Source: an uncultured Eubacteriales bacterium (GTDB taxonomy: Bacteria > Bacillota > Clostridia > Peptostreptococcales > Anaerovoracaceae). From it: DNA of 22,835 bases. The notes beneath the pieces are model-generated. The model saw nothing but the letters and a program-made list of their open reading frames with translations, was not told where the DNA came from and ran no database searches. Each line of letters opens with the position of its first letter. Within the stretch, counting starts at the first letter, position 1. This document shows positions 1 through 7,005 of this stretch, piece by piece. The position numbers and the translations under genes were made by a program. The DNA lies in assembly GCA_900547295.1 (NCBI GenBank), contig URGK01000041.1, positions 1 to 22,835 of the forward strand, read 5' to 3'.

Positions 1-589
1 TTGCATACTTCTCTACCATAGGGGTTTTTATATATCCCGGACACATAATATTCGATGTAATTCCATTTTTAACATATTCCATAGCAATACTCTTTCCAAA
101 TCCTATTAATGCAGCTTTTGTCATTGCATATGCAGTATCCTCACCATCAGTAACAAATCCACCCGTTACCGAAGCCAACGTAATAATTCTTCCGTAATTA
201 TTTTTAAGCATCTCAGGTATTACACACTGTGTAACATTCCATGGTCCTTTTATATTTACGTCAATATGAAAGTCTCTGTTTTCTTCATCAGCTTCTAAAA
301 ACGGCACACAGGCCATTACCCCAGCATTATTTACAAGAATATCAATTTTTCCATATTTTTTTACCGTCTCATTTACTGCAGTTTTGATTTGTGAAATATT
401 TCTTATATCAACATGAAAACCTGCTGCATCATAACCTTTATCAGTCAATTCTTTAACAACATTATCAAGATTCTTATCAAAATCAAAAATTACTATTTTA
501 GCACCGCCTGCTGCCAATGCATTGACTATTCCCCGACCATTACCTTTTGCTCCTCCTGTAACTATTGCCACTCTATTTTTGACTGTCAT
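1..589 (-). CDS. UcpA-like short-chain dehydrogenase/reductase, C-terminus beyond window
   Basis: This is an NAD(P)-dependent oxidoreductase of the classical SDR family; 196 codons are visible and the 3' end runs off the left edge. The Rossmann glycine motif TGGAKGNGRG is at residues 11-20, Asp36 ends strand beta-2 (favouring NAD over NADP), NNAG is at 87-90, and the catalytic set is Asn112, Ser140, Tyr154 and Lys158 (YAMTK). The stretches RDFHIDVNIKG and SVTGGFVTDGEDTAYAMTKAA closely resemble E. coli UcpA as I remember it. The ATG at 589 follows AGGAG by about 6 nt. The gene starts 23 nt after the activase gene on the same strand, so it is probably the last visible gene of the GRE operon. 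I infer that it reduces or oxidises the carbonyl product of the GRE or the alcohol precursor. The substrate is unknown. Confidence 0.88.
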   Translation of the reverse strand, partial: MTVKNRVAIVTGGAKGNGRGIVNALAAGGAKIVIFDFDKNLDNVVKELTDKGYDAAGFHVDIRNISQIKTAVNETVKKYGKIDILVNNAGVMACVPFLEADEENRDFHIDVNIKGPWNVTQCVIPEMLKNNYGRIITLASVTGGFVTDGEDTAYAMTKAALIGFGKSIAMEYVKNGITSNIMCPGYIKTPMVEKYA

Positions 590-612
590 TTTATTCTCCT
601 TTCATTTTCTAA

Positions 613-1548
613 TTAACTCGACCAATTTTCTCCGATAATTTCTATCTCAATCCCTACTTCCTCAAAGCAATTTTTAATTTTATACAATCTTTCTCTATCC
701 GGTGGTCTGAACTTGATATAATCTGCACCTATATGAGTTGCTTTTGTATTTCCAAGCTCGTGATAACAAATAAGCGATAATTTTTTTAAGCCACATTCAA
801 CAAAAAGTGCTCTTGCCTGCATAATGTTTATATCATCATCATTAACACTTGAAATTAAAGGCATTCTAAGCCATATCTTTTTTCTGATTTCAGGCACAGC
901 TGAAAGCTTTTTCAGATTTAAAATTATCAAGTTATTGCTCACACCGGTATATTGTTTATGCTGCTTATCATTAATATGTTTGATATCATACAAGATATCT
1001 GTAACATTTTCATAGCTACATAATTTACTTATAACCTCATATTGTGCAAAACCTGATGTATCTAAACATACTTTTATATTTTCTAAGGCGCACGCCTTTA
1101 TTAATTCTTCTGCAAATTCATGATGTATAAAAACTTCTCCTCCACTTAATGTAACACCTCCTCCAGTATTTTCATAAAAAACTTTATCCTGTTCAATTAT
1201 TTCCATAATTTCTCGAACTGTCATTTCTTTTGCAACTGGCATAATAGCATTTGCATAACATACTTCAGTGCATGCATAGCAATTACTGCATAAGCTCCAA
1301 TCAACAGCAAGCTCTTCTCTGTTTTCATAAATAGCACTATCAGGACATATTTTAATACATTCATAGCATTTAATGCATTTACTAGGATTTACAATTATTT
1401 GATTTCTAATCTCAATAAGTTCCGGATTGTGACACCACTTGCATTTTAATGGGCATCCTTTAAAAAACACCGTACTTCTTATTCCATCCCCATCTTCAGT
1501 AGAGAACTTTTGTATCGTTCCAATTAAAGCTGTTTTTTTATACGACAT
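613..1548 (-). CDS. Glycyl radical enzyme activating enzyme (radical SAM activase)
   Basis: This 311-aa radical SAM enzyme cleaves S-adenosylmethionine to install the glycyl radical on its partner GRE. The signature CPLKCKWC (Cys32, Cys36, Cys39) binds the SAM-cleaving 4Fe-4S cluster. An inserted bacterial ferredoxin-type region carries two more CxxCxxCxxxC sets (Cys58/61/64/68 and Cys87/90/93/97). These auxiliary clusters are typical of activases for dehydratase- and decarboxylase-type GREs and are absent from pyruvate formate-lyase activase. TGGGVTLSGGE is the SAM-binding glycine stretch. An ATG at 1566 would give six more residues, but its GGAGG lies directly against it. The ATG at 1548 has AAGGAG five bases upstream and is chosen. 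It begins 11 nt after the GRE stop, so the two are translated from one mRNA. Confidence 0.93.
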   Translation of the reverse strand: MSYKKTALIGTIQKFSTEDGDGIRSTVFFKGCPLKCKWCHNPELIEIRNQIIVNPSKCIKCYECIKICPDSAIYENREELAVDWSLCSNCYACTEVCYANAIMPVAKEMTVREIMEIIEQDKVFYENTGGGVTLSGGEVFIHHEFAEELIKACALENIKVCLDTSGFAQYEVISKLCSYENVTDILYDIKHINDKQHKQYTGVSNNLIILNLKKLSAVPEIRKKIWLRMPLISSVNDDDINIMQARALFVECGLKKLSLICYHELGNTKATHIGADYIKFRPPDRERLYKIKNCFEEVGIEIEIIGENWSS

Positions 1549-1559
1549 ACCTACTCCTT

Positions 1560-3932
1560 TTAACATCCTCCAAGATGAGCAGTTCTATCAATCAAAGCAT
1601 CCTGTACCTGTTTGTCAAGTTCCGTAAAATAAGCCATATAACCTGCAACTCTTACCACCAGTCCTCTATAGCTTTCCGGATCTTCCTGAGCCTTTCGAAG
1701 TGTTTTATTATCTACAACATTTATCTGTATATGCTGCCCACCTTCATTAAAAAAGGCTCTTATTATACCTTTTATAGTTTCTATACCCTTTTCCCCTTGA
1801 ACGCCTCTTGGATCAAATCTCAAATTAAACAATGCACCGTCATAAAAATGTACCGGCTCTAATGAAGCTACAGATTTGATAGTTGCTGTAGGTCCACTAA
1901 TATCCCTTCCCATCATAGGTGATGCATTGTCATTAAGAGGTTGCCCCGCAAGCCTTCCGTCTGGAGTTGCTCCTACTACCTGTCCATGCGGTACATTCAT
2001 CGACTGTGACATGAGTGTAAAGTCAAATATCCCACCTCTGGAATCATGCTTCTTTTGCACATATTCTGCCGCATAAGTTACAATCTCTTTGTTTACTTTA
2101 TCTACCTTTGAGTTATCATTACCAAATTTCGGAGGTTTATTTAAAAGCAGCTGTCTGATTCTTTCCTCTCCTTCAAAATTTTTATCAAGAATGTCAATAA
2201 GCTCATCCATTGTCAAAATTTTATCGTTAAAAATAATTTCGTCAATAGCAATTATTGAATCTGCAAGATTTGCGGTTCCCGTACTGAACAGTCCTGCAGA
2301 ATTATGCCTTGTTCCTCCTTCCTGAACAGATTTTCCATTTTCAATACACCCATCCATAACCAATGATGCAAATATAGCCGGCAGTCTTAACGCCTGCTGA
2401 ACTTGCAGAATATTAAATCCCTCAATAATCTTGTCATACAGGTATACTATCTGTTTTTTAGAAGCTTCTATGATTTCTTCTTTACATTTGAAATCTGAAG
2501 GGTCTCCTGTTTTAATTCCTACTTGCTTTCCTGTTGCAGGATCAACCCCATTATGTAACACCAGTTCAAGAACCTTTCCGAAATTCACATATCCTGCATC
2601 TGGAGTTCCATCTGTACCACCTCCTCCAAATTGCGGCTGTGTACAACCTACTATTACCCAATCTCTAGCTTCAGCCTCTGTGCCTCCTTTAGCTCTAATA
2701 ATATCTGAGCAAATTCTTTCATTAAAAAATCCCGGATTCGCCATACCTGATTGTATCATTTCTGCGGCTTGTTTAAATAAGGCATCAGGGGTTTTATCGC
2801 TTATCCTCATTGCAAGTACAGGCTGTGCAGTCTGTACATCTGCCCCTGCCGTAAGGCACATATATGAAAGTTTATTAGTCGCATCATTTCCATCTAAATC
2901 CAGTCCTCCAATCATCACAATTGCCCACATTGGAAAGCCCGCAAATGCTAAAGAATAATATTTATCACGAACTTCTATTACTTCCCCGCATTTAAGAAAG
3001 AAACATTCCAGAATTTCCTGTTCTAAGTCCTCGTTAAAAATTCCAGCTTCCATGTCCATTTTCATATAAGGAAACAATACTTGGTCAAACCTGCCAAAAC
3101 TGCACGCTGTTGTCGGTCCTTCAATATGGAACACAAGATGTATAAACCACACAAATTGCAATGCTTCATAGAATCCTGAAGGCGAATTTGCTGGTACTTT
3201 TCTACAGTTTGCTGCAATTGTAAGGAGTTCTGATTTTCGTTTTAAATCCATTTCATTCATTGCAAGTTCTTCTGCTTTGTCTGCATATCTTCCTGCAAAT
3301 CTTATAACTGCTTCACATGCAATAATACACGCTTTCCAAAAGTCAATTTTAGAATGAGCCTCCAAAGTACCTGTCGGTTCCTTCATAATTTTAGCTCTGC
3401 AGTCATCTATATAGCCTTGCAGTCCTTTTGACATAAGAGATTTATAATCCGGAACAGTTTCTCCCGATGTTGTATTTGTAAGCCCTAAATCTACTATTCC
3501 ATTTGTAAATAATTCATATACATCATCAGGTAAAACTTCTGGAAGTAAATCTTCAATTGCTTTTCCCTTCCAGTATTCATCCAGACATTTTAAAATAGTT
3601 TCCTTATCTTTATCCGTAACATCTATCTGATCCATAGGTCTGGTTGGAAATTCAGGGATTTCTTCAATTAACCAATCAACAGACGTGTATTCGGGAAACA
3701 GGCTTGCGCCTCGCAGTGTATATGTTGGAGCACCAACAATTAACTCCTCATCATGAATTGTCACACTAAGATTATCTAAAACATACGCAAGCACTTTTGC
3801 TCTAAATAATGGAACCGCATCACCTGCATACTTTTTATATGCTTCAGTCGCAAGTAAAAGTCTTTCGGGCGTAATATTAGGTCTGGTATTTAAAAATTTT
3901 GACTTTAGTCTTTGTACTCTTCCTGTCATCAT
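1560..3932 (-). CDS. Glycyl radical enzyme of the PFL2/dehydratase-like family, substrate unknown
   Basis: This is an oxygen-sensitive radical enzyme of about 790 aa, within the usual GRE length. The N-terminal PFL-like domain covers most of the protein. The catalytic cysteine is in VGCTQPQFGGGG (Cys430) and the glycyl radical site is RVAGYMAYF (Gly764) near the C-terminus. The dehydratases and lyases I know best read GCVE or GCIE around the Cys; here the second residue after Cys is Gln432, which argues against a simple assignment as glycerol or propanediol dehydratase, hydroxyproline dehydratase or choline lyase. There is no extended N-terminal encapsulation peptide and no shell gene nearby, so it is probably cytosolic and free. 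Possible starts are TTG 3941 and ATG 3938, 3932 and 3929; AGGGAG is best placed (9 nt) for 3932. Its activase follows directly. It may act on a sugar- or polyol-derived compound, inferred only from the regulator type. Confidence 0.9.
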   Translation of the reverse strand: MMTGRVQRLKSKFLNTRPNITPERLLLATEAYKKYAGDAVPLFRAKVLAYVLDNLSVTIHDEELIVGAPTYTLRGASLFPEYTSVDWLIEEIPEFPTRPMDQIDVTDKDKETILKCLDEYWKGKAIEDLLPEVLPDDVYELFTNGIVDLGLTNTTSGETVPDYKSLMSKGLQGYIDDCRAKIMKEPTGTLEAHSKIDFWKACIIACEAVIRFAGRYADKAEELAMNEMDLKRKSELLTIAANCRKVPANSPSGFYEALQFVWFIHLVFHIEGPTTACSFGRFDQVLFPYMKMDMEAGIFNEDLEQEILECFFLKCGEVIEVRDKYYSLAFAGFPMWAIVMIGGLDLDGNDATNKLSYMCLTAGADVQTAQPVLAMRISDKTPDALFKQAAEMIQSGMANPGFFNERICSDIIRAKGGTEAEARDWVIVGCTQPQFGGGGTDGTPDAGYVNFGKVLELVLHNGVDPATGKQVGIKTGDPSDFKCKEEIIEASKKQIVYLYDKIIEGFNILQVQQALRLPAIFASLVMDGCIENGKSVQEGGTRHNSAGLFSTGTANLADSIIAIDEIIFNDKILTMDELIDILDKNFEGEERIRQLLLNKPPKFGNDNSKVDKVNKEIVTYAAEYVQKKHDSRGGIFDFTLMSQSMNVPHGQVVGATPDGRLAGQPLNDNASPMMGRDISGPTATIKSVASLEPVHFYDGALFNLRFDPRGVQGEKGIETIKGIIRAFFNEGGQHIQINVVDNKTLRKAQEDPESYRGLVVRVAGYMAYFTELDKQVQDALIDRTAHLGGC

Positions 3933-3961
3933 ATTCATCAACTCCCTTCACAAATTGATAT

Positions 3962-4007
3962 AAAAAAACGACCCTTTTCACTAATAATACTGTTGAAAAA
4001 AGTCGTT
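3962..4007 (-). terminator. Intrinsic terminator or leader attenuator between regulator gene and GRE operon
   Basis: On the minus strand the arms AACGAC (4007-4002) and GTCGTT (3972-3967) pair. After a two-base mismatch, six more pairs form (3999-3994 with 3980-3975), closing a 13-nt loop. A run of seven T follows (3968-3962). It lies 49 nt after the regulator stop and only about 30 nt before the GRE start, too little room for a GRE promoter after it. The GRE is therefore either transcribed through it or controlled by it as a leader attenuator. A TATAAC on the minus strand at 4028-4023 is a possible -10 upstream of the hairpin; it has no good -35, as is common for activator-dependent promoters. 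Confidence 0.6.
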
Positions 4008-4055
4008 ATCTACAATTGACTTGTTATAAAATCTAATCGACATGCTATTTAGTTG

Positions 4056-5834
4056 TTATTTTTTTATAATTCTGATAAATTTAAAACCTAATCCTTTTAG
4101 GTTTACTTTGAATTCCATTTTATTATCTACATAATGCTCTTTACATATTGTCTTAGGTGAAGATATATTTATTATGTTTATGACATCACTATCAATTATA
4201 TCTTTTCTCCCAAAATTATCCCTGCTAGCCAAATAAAACAAACTGTTTTCATAATTCTGTATCATTTCAACAACCTGATATACACCTGCTGCAAGCCCTT
4301 GTATATCGACTTTTATTTCCATTGAATTCTTAAATTCCATTATTTTATCATTTATTTCACGGATTGAAGAATTTGTATATTCACACAATTGTTTTAGCTC
4401 ATCTGAACAATTATAGAACAACAGATTTAGCTGTTCCTCTTCGCTATTATTAATGGATTTTGTTACAATATAGCAATTTGTAAATTCTAAAATATCACCT
4501 TGCATTAAATTCAATATTTTATATGCAAAATATGCTGGTTTAGGTATTCCTTCTGCTGTAAACAAACCTGTATTGCCACTTATGAGCCGGCTATTCTTAT
4601 CCCTTTCATCAATAATACTATTTAAAAAAACTTCACTGTTTTCAAGAGCATAACTCATTAAGTATGGTACAAAAATGAGTGAATCCCATGCATAGATTTT
4701 TGTATTTATTTTCTCTTTGTTATTTCCCCTACATTTTTCTATATTCAATATCTGCATCAGTAAATCTATATTATATATCATCTCTTTGGACTCAAAATAA
4801 TTATTATGCAGTTTAATATTATGTACAAAACTTCCAACAGGTTTCTTGTCACTATCTATATGGATATATATATATTGGAATTTCCGATATATATCTTCTT
4901 CAAAATCAAATGAAAGGAAACTAATTGCATCGATTATCAATGGTATCGTTTCAGTATTATCTATTTCACTTACTTCTTCAATATCTGCACCTTTTATATG
5001 ATTTGCATACATTTCTCTGTACTCTTCCGGATAACATCTATACCATTTCTTAAAGAATTTTTTATAATACTGTGTAGTAGAAAATCCCACCGCCTTTGCA
5101 ATGTTGCTCACTTTAGTTTCACTTTCTAGTAAAATTTTCTCCGAACATTCCACTCTTGCGAAAGATAATAATTCCCTAAAATTCAATCCCGTTCCTGCTG
5201 TAATAAGATGTGAAAGATAAAACTCGCTTAAAAATTCCATATCGGCAAGTTCTTTAAGAGTTATTTTTTCATTATAGTGCGCATAAATATATGTTATAAC
5301 CCGGCTTACTCTTTCATTAAGCTCAGGTTGATTATACTTCTTATGCATTACAATTTTGCCTTCAAAATAAAAAGATGAAAAATGAGCTTCCAAATAATGC
5401 AATATATCTATCATAATATTAACATTTTCAAGTTTATATCCAGGTGCTTTTGAAAAAAAATTATAGCCTATCTGCAAAAAATTGTTCCGTAGAAAAACAA
5501 TTCCTTCACTGCTCCTTTCCTTACCCATGGTTCTATAAGCTCTACTAGGAAGTGTTGGAAACAGCTTTACAAAATACTTCATTTCTATCCGAATTAAAAG
5601 AATTGCATTGTCCTTCGAACAATCAAATATTCCATGAACCTCACTCTCATTTACAGTAAAAATGTCTCCCTGTTGCATTTTGTATATACTCGATCCACAT
5701 TTAAGTGTCACAAAGCCTCTTAGAACATAAATAAATTCAATGTCTGTATGATAATGTAAAGGATAATTTTTTATGTTTACTAGCTTTATATTCATTGGAA
5801 AATCCCTTAAATAGCCAACCTTCTCTTCTAACAT
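4056..5834 (-). CDS. AraC-family regulator with N-terminal cupin and reduced GH39-like C-terminal region
   Basis: This 592-aa protein is about twice the usual AraC length. Residues 20-70 form a sugar-sensing cupin (HYHTDIEFIYVLRG, then QQGDIFTVNESEVHG). Residues 173-277 are the paired helix-turn-helix DNA-binding domain (ITLKELADMEFLSEFYLSHL; VSNIAKAVGFSTTQYYKKFFKKWY). Residues 295-592 resemble the end of glycoside hydrolase 39 beta-xylosidase-like domains: YAWDSLIFVPY, then GLFTAEGIPKPAYFAYKILN at 423-442, then a beta-sandwich-like tail. The TIM barrel is far too short (about 110 residues) and I see no NEP or second catalytic Glu motif, so this part is unlikely to be an enzyme and may sense ligand. 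The start follows AGGAG by 11 nt, with the palindrome CTGATATCAG (5836-5845) between them. It sits directly upstream of the GRE operon on the same strand and is the likely activator. Confidence 0.85.
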   Translation of the reverse strand: MLEEKVGYLRDFPMNIKLVNIKNYPLHYHTDIEFIYVLRGFVTLKCGSSIYKMQQGDIFTVNESEVHGIFDCSKDNAILLIRIEMKYFVKLFPTLPSRAYRTMGKERSSEGIVFLRNNFLQIGYNFFSKAPGYKLENVNIMIDILHYLEAHFSSFYFEGKIVMHKKYNQPELNERVSRVITYIYAHYNEKITLKELADMEFLSEFYLSHLITAGTGLNFRELLSFARVECSEKILLESETKVSNIAKAVGFSTTQYYKKFFKKWYRCYPEEYREMYANHIKGADIEEVSEIDNTETIPLIIDAISFLSFDFEEDIYRKFQYIYIHIDSDKKPVGSFVHNIKLHNNYFESKEMIYNIDLLMQILNIEKCRGNNKEKINTKIYAWDSLIFVPYLMSYALENSEVFLNSIIDERDKNSRLISGNTGLFTAEGIPKPAYFAYKILNLMQGDILEFTNCYIVTKSINNSEEEQLNLLFYNCSDELKQLCEYTNSSIREINDKIMEFKNSMEIKVDIQGLAAGVYQVVEMIQNYENSLFYLASRDNFGRKDIIDSDVINIINISSPKTICKEHYVDNKMEFKVNLKGLGFKFIRIIKK

Positions 5835-6035
5835 ACTGATATCAGCTCCTTTTAGAGTTATACTTATTTCAACCTATTTATTATATCCCTGCCTTTAAAA
5901 ACAACCCGTCCCTGGGTTATTATTGTATCTATATCTATATACTTACAACAAAGACATTATACTATACTTTTATAAATTTATGCTCTTTAAATTTTAAGTT
6001 TTATCTTTACTATCATCACTATACTATTTTTACCA
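5835..6035 (-). promoter_or_regulatory. AT-rich leader and possible promoter of the AraC-type gene
   Basis: This stretch between sigG and the regulator gene holds no plausible coding sequence. On the minus strand a TATAAT lies at 5961-5956 within GTATAGTATAATG, without a convincing -35. Downstream of it a short stem AACCC/GGGTT (5918-5914 with 5907-5903) is followed by GTTTTT on the minus strand, a weak terminator-like or leader hairpin. Both calls are tentative. Confidence 0.3.
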
Positions 6036-6074
6036 GAAAAGCAGGCAGCCCACCTTAATAAGGTGAATTGCCTG
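6036..6074 (-). terminator. Terminator after sigG
   Basis: A two-tier hairpin begins 15 nt after the sigG stop. The outer stem is CAGGCA/TGCCTG (6074-6069 with 6047-6042). After a three-base internal loop, the inner stem CACCTT/AAGGTG (6065-6060 with 6056-6051) closes a 3-nt loop. CTTTTC follows, so the T-run is short. It marks the boundary between the core region and the AT-rich GRE region. Confidence 0.65.
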
Positions 6075-6089
6075 TAGCATTAATTCCTG

Positions 6090-6860
6090 TCACACATATT
6101 TCCTCATATATTTAAGGGCGTTTTTTTCAAGCCTTGATACCTGCGCCTGACTTATAGCAATTTCCTCTGCAACTTCCATTTGTGTTTTACCCTCAAAAAA
6201 TCTCATCTCAAGTATATGACGCTCTCTCGGATTGAGCTTTTTCATTGCTTCTGACAGTGACAGGTTCTCTATCCATTTTGCATCTGTATTCTTGAGGTCC
6301 CTGACCTGATCCATTACATATATGGCATCACCGTCATCGTGAAATACAGGTTCAAACAGTGACACCGGCTCCTGTATGGAATCAAGCGCCAGCACCACAT
6401 CCTCCTGCGGAAGCTCAAGCTCCTTCGATATTTCAGCTATGGTAGGTTCCCTCTGCAGCTTCCTGCCCAGTGTTTCTTTAGCGGTCAGCGCCTTGTAGGC
6501 CGTATCCCTCAGCGACCTTGAAACTCTGATAGAATTATTATCTCTCAGATATCTTCTTATCTCCCCTATAATCATAGGTACGGCATAGGTGGAAAACCTG
6601 ACTCCGTGGCTTGTGTCGAAATTGTCCAGTGCCTTGATAAGCCCTATGCAGCCCACCTGAAACAGATCGTCGGGGTTTTCACCCCTGTTTCCGAACCTCT
6701 GAATTATACTTAGAACAAGACGGAGATTTCCTTTGATAAACTCCTCTCTTGTTTCCATATCCCCCTGCTTTATTTTTTCCATCATAGCTTTCATCTGCTC
6801 ATCTTTATATACCGGAAGCTTAGATGTGTTCACACCGCATATTTCTACTTTATTAGCCAT
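6090..6860 (-). CDS. sigG: RNA polymerase sporulation sigma factor SigG
   Basis: This 256-aa late forespore-specific sigma factor directs genes for spore DNA protection, germination and cortex. The N-terminal KVEICGVNTSKLP is characteristic of SigG and sets it apart from SigF. It is followed by region 2 (NLRLVLSIIQRFGNRGENPDDLFQ, GVRFSTYAVPMIIGEIRRYLRDNN), region 3 (IRVSRSLRDTAYKAL onward, EPVSLFEPVFHDDGDAIYVMDQV) and region 4 (LNPRERHILEMRFFEGKTQMEVAEEIAISQAQVSRLEKNAL). The match to B. subtilis SigG is close along the whole length. A weak AAGGCAGG precedes the ATG. In Bacillus sigG follows spoIIG/sigE; here it stands alone after phoR, separated from it by a hairpin, so it should have its own (perhaps SigF-dependent) promoter. 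I could not identify one with confidence. Confidence 0.96.
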   Translation of the reverse strand: MANKVEICGVNTSKLPVYKDEQMKAMMEKIKQGDMETREEFIKGNLRLVLSIIQRFGNRGENPDDLFQVGCIGLIKALDNFDTSHGVRFSTYAVPMIIGEIRRYLRDNNSIRVSRSLRDTAYKALTAKETLGRKLQREPTIAEISKELELPQEDVVLALDSIQEPVSLFEPVFHDDGDAIYVMDQVRDLKNTDAKWIENLSLSEAMKKLNPRERHILEMRFFEGKTQMEVAEEIAISQAQVSRLEKNALKYMRKYV

Positions 6861-6966
6861 TGCCCAATACCTGCCTTACAGTCAATTATCTCTATATAAA
6901 AGGTTGCTCAATTGACAGGCTTTTTATTCTGACTAAAGCCAAAAGTATCTTCCAAAAAATGCGAAA

Positions 6967-6991
6967 CTGCCATATCGCCACAATATGACAG
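6967..6991 (-). terminator. Terminator after phoR
   Basis: On the minus strand a 9-bp stem with one G-T pair (CTGTCATAT/ATATGGCAG, 6991-6983 with 6975-6967) encloses a 7-nt loop. TTTCGCATTTTTT follows it. It starts 14 nt after the phoR stop and probably ends the pst-pho operon before sigG. Confidence 0.6.
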
Positions 6992-7005
6992 CTCTGTATA
7001 TTATA

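Noticed and set aside
2431..2958. Long plus-strand open frame opposite the GRE gene
   Set aside because: It is antisense to a clearly conserved GRE coding region, has no ribosome binding site, and its composition mirrors the opposite strand.
1560..3932. GRE as part of a bacterial microcompartment
   Set aside because: There is no N-terminal encapsulation extension, and no shell-protein, aldehyde dehydrogenase or phosphotransacylase gene is in view.
6881..6916. Inverted repeat GTCAATT/AATTGAC upstream of sigG
   Set aside because: The arms are only 7 bp and AT-rich with a long centre. The T-run lies on the plus side, where no gene ends. I could not tie it to sigG control.
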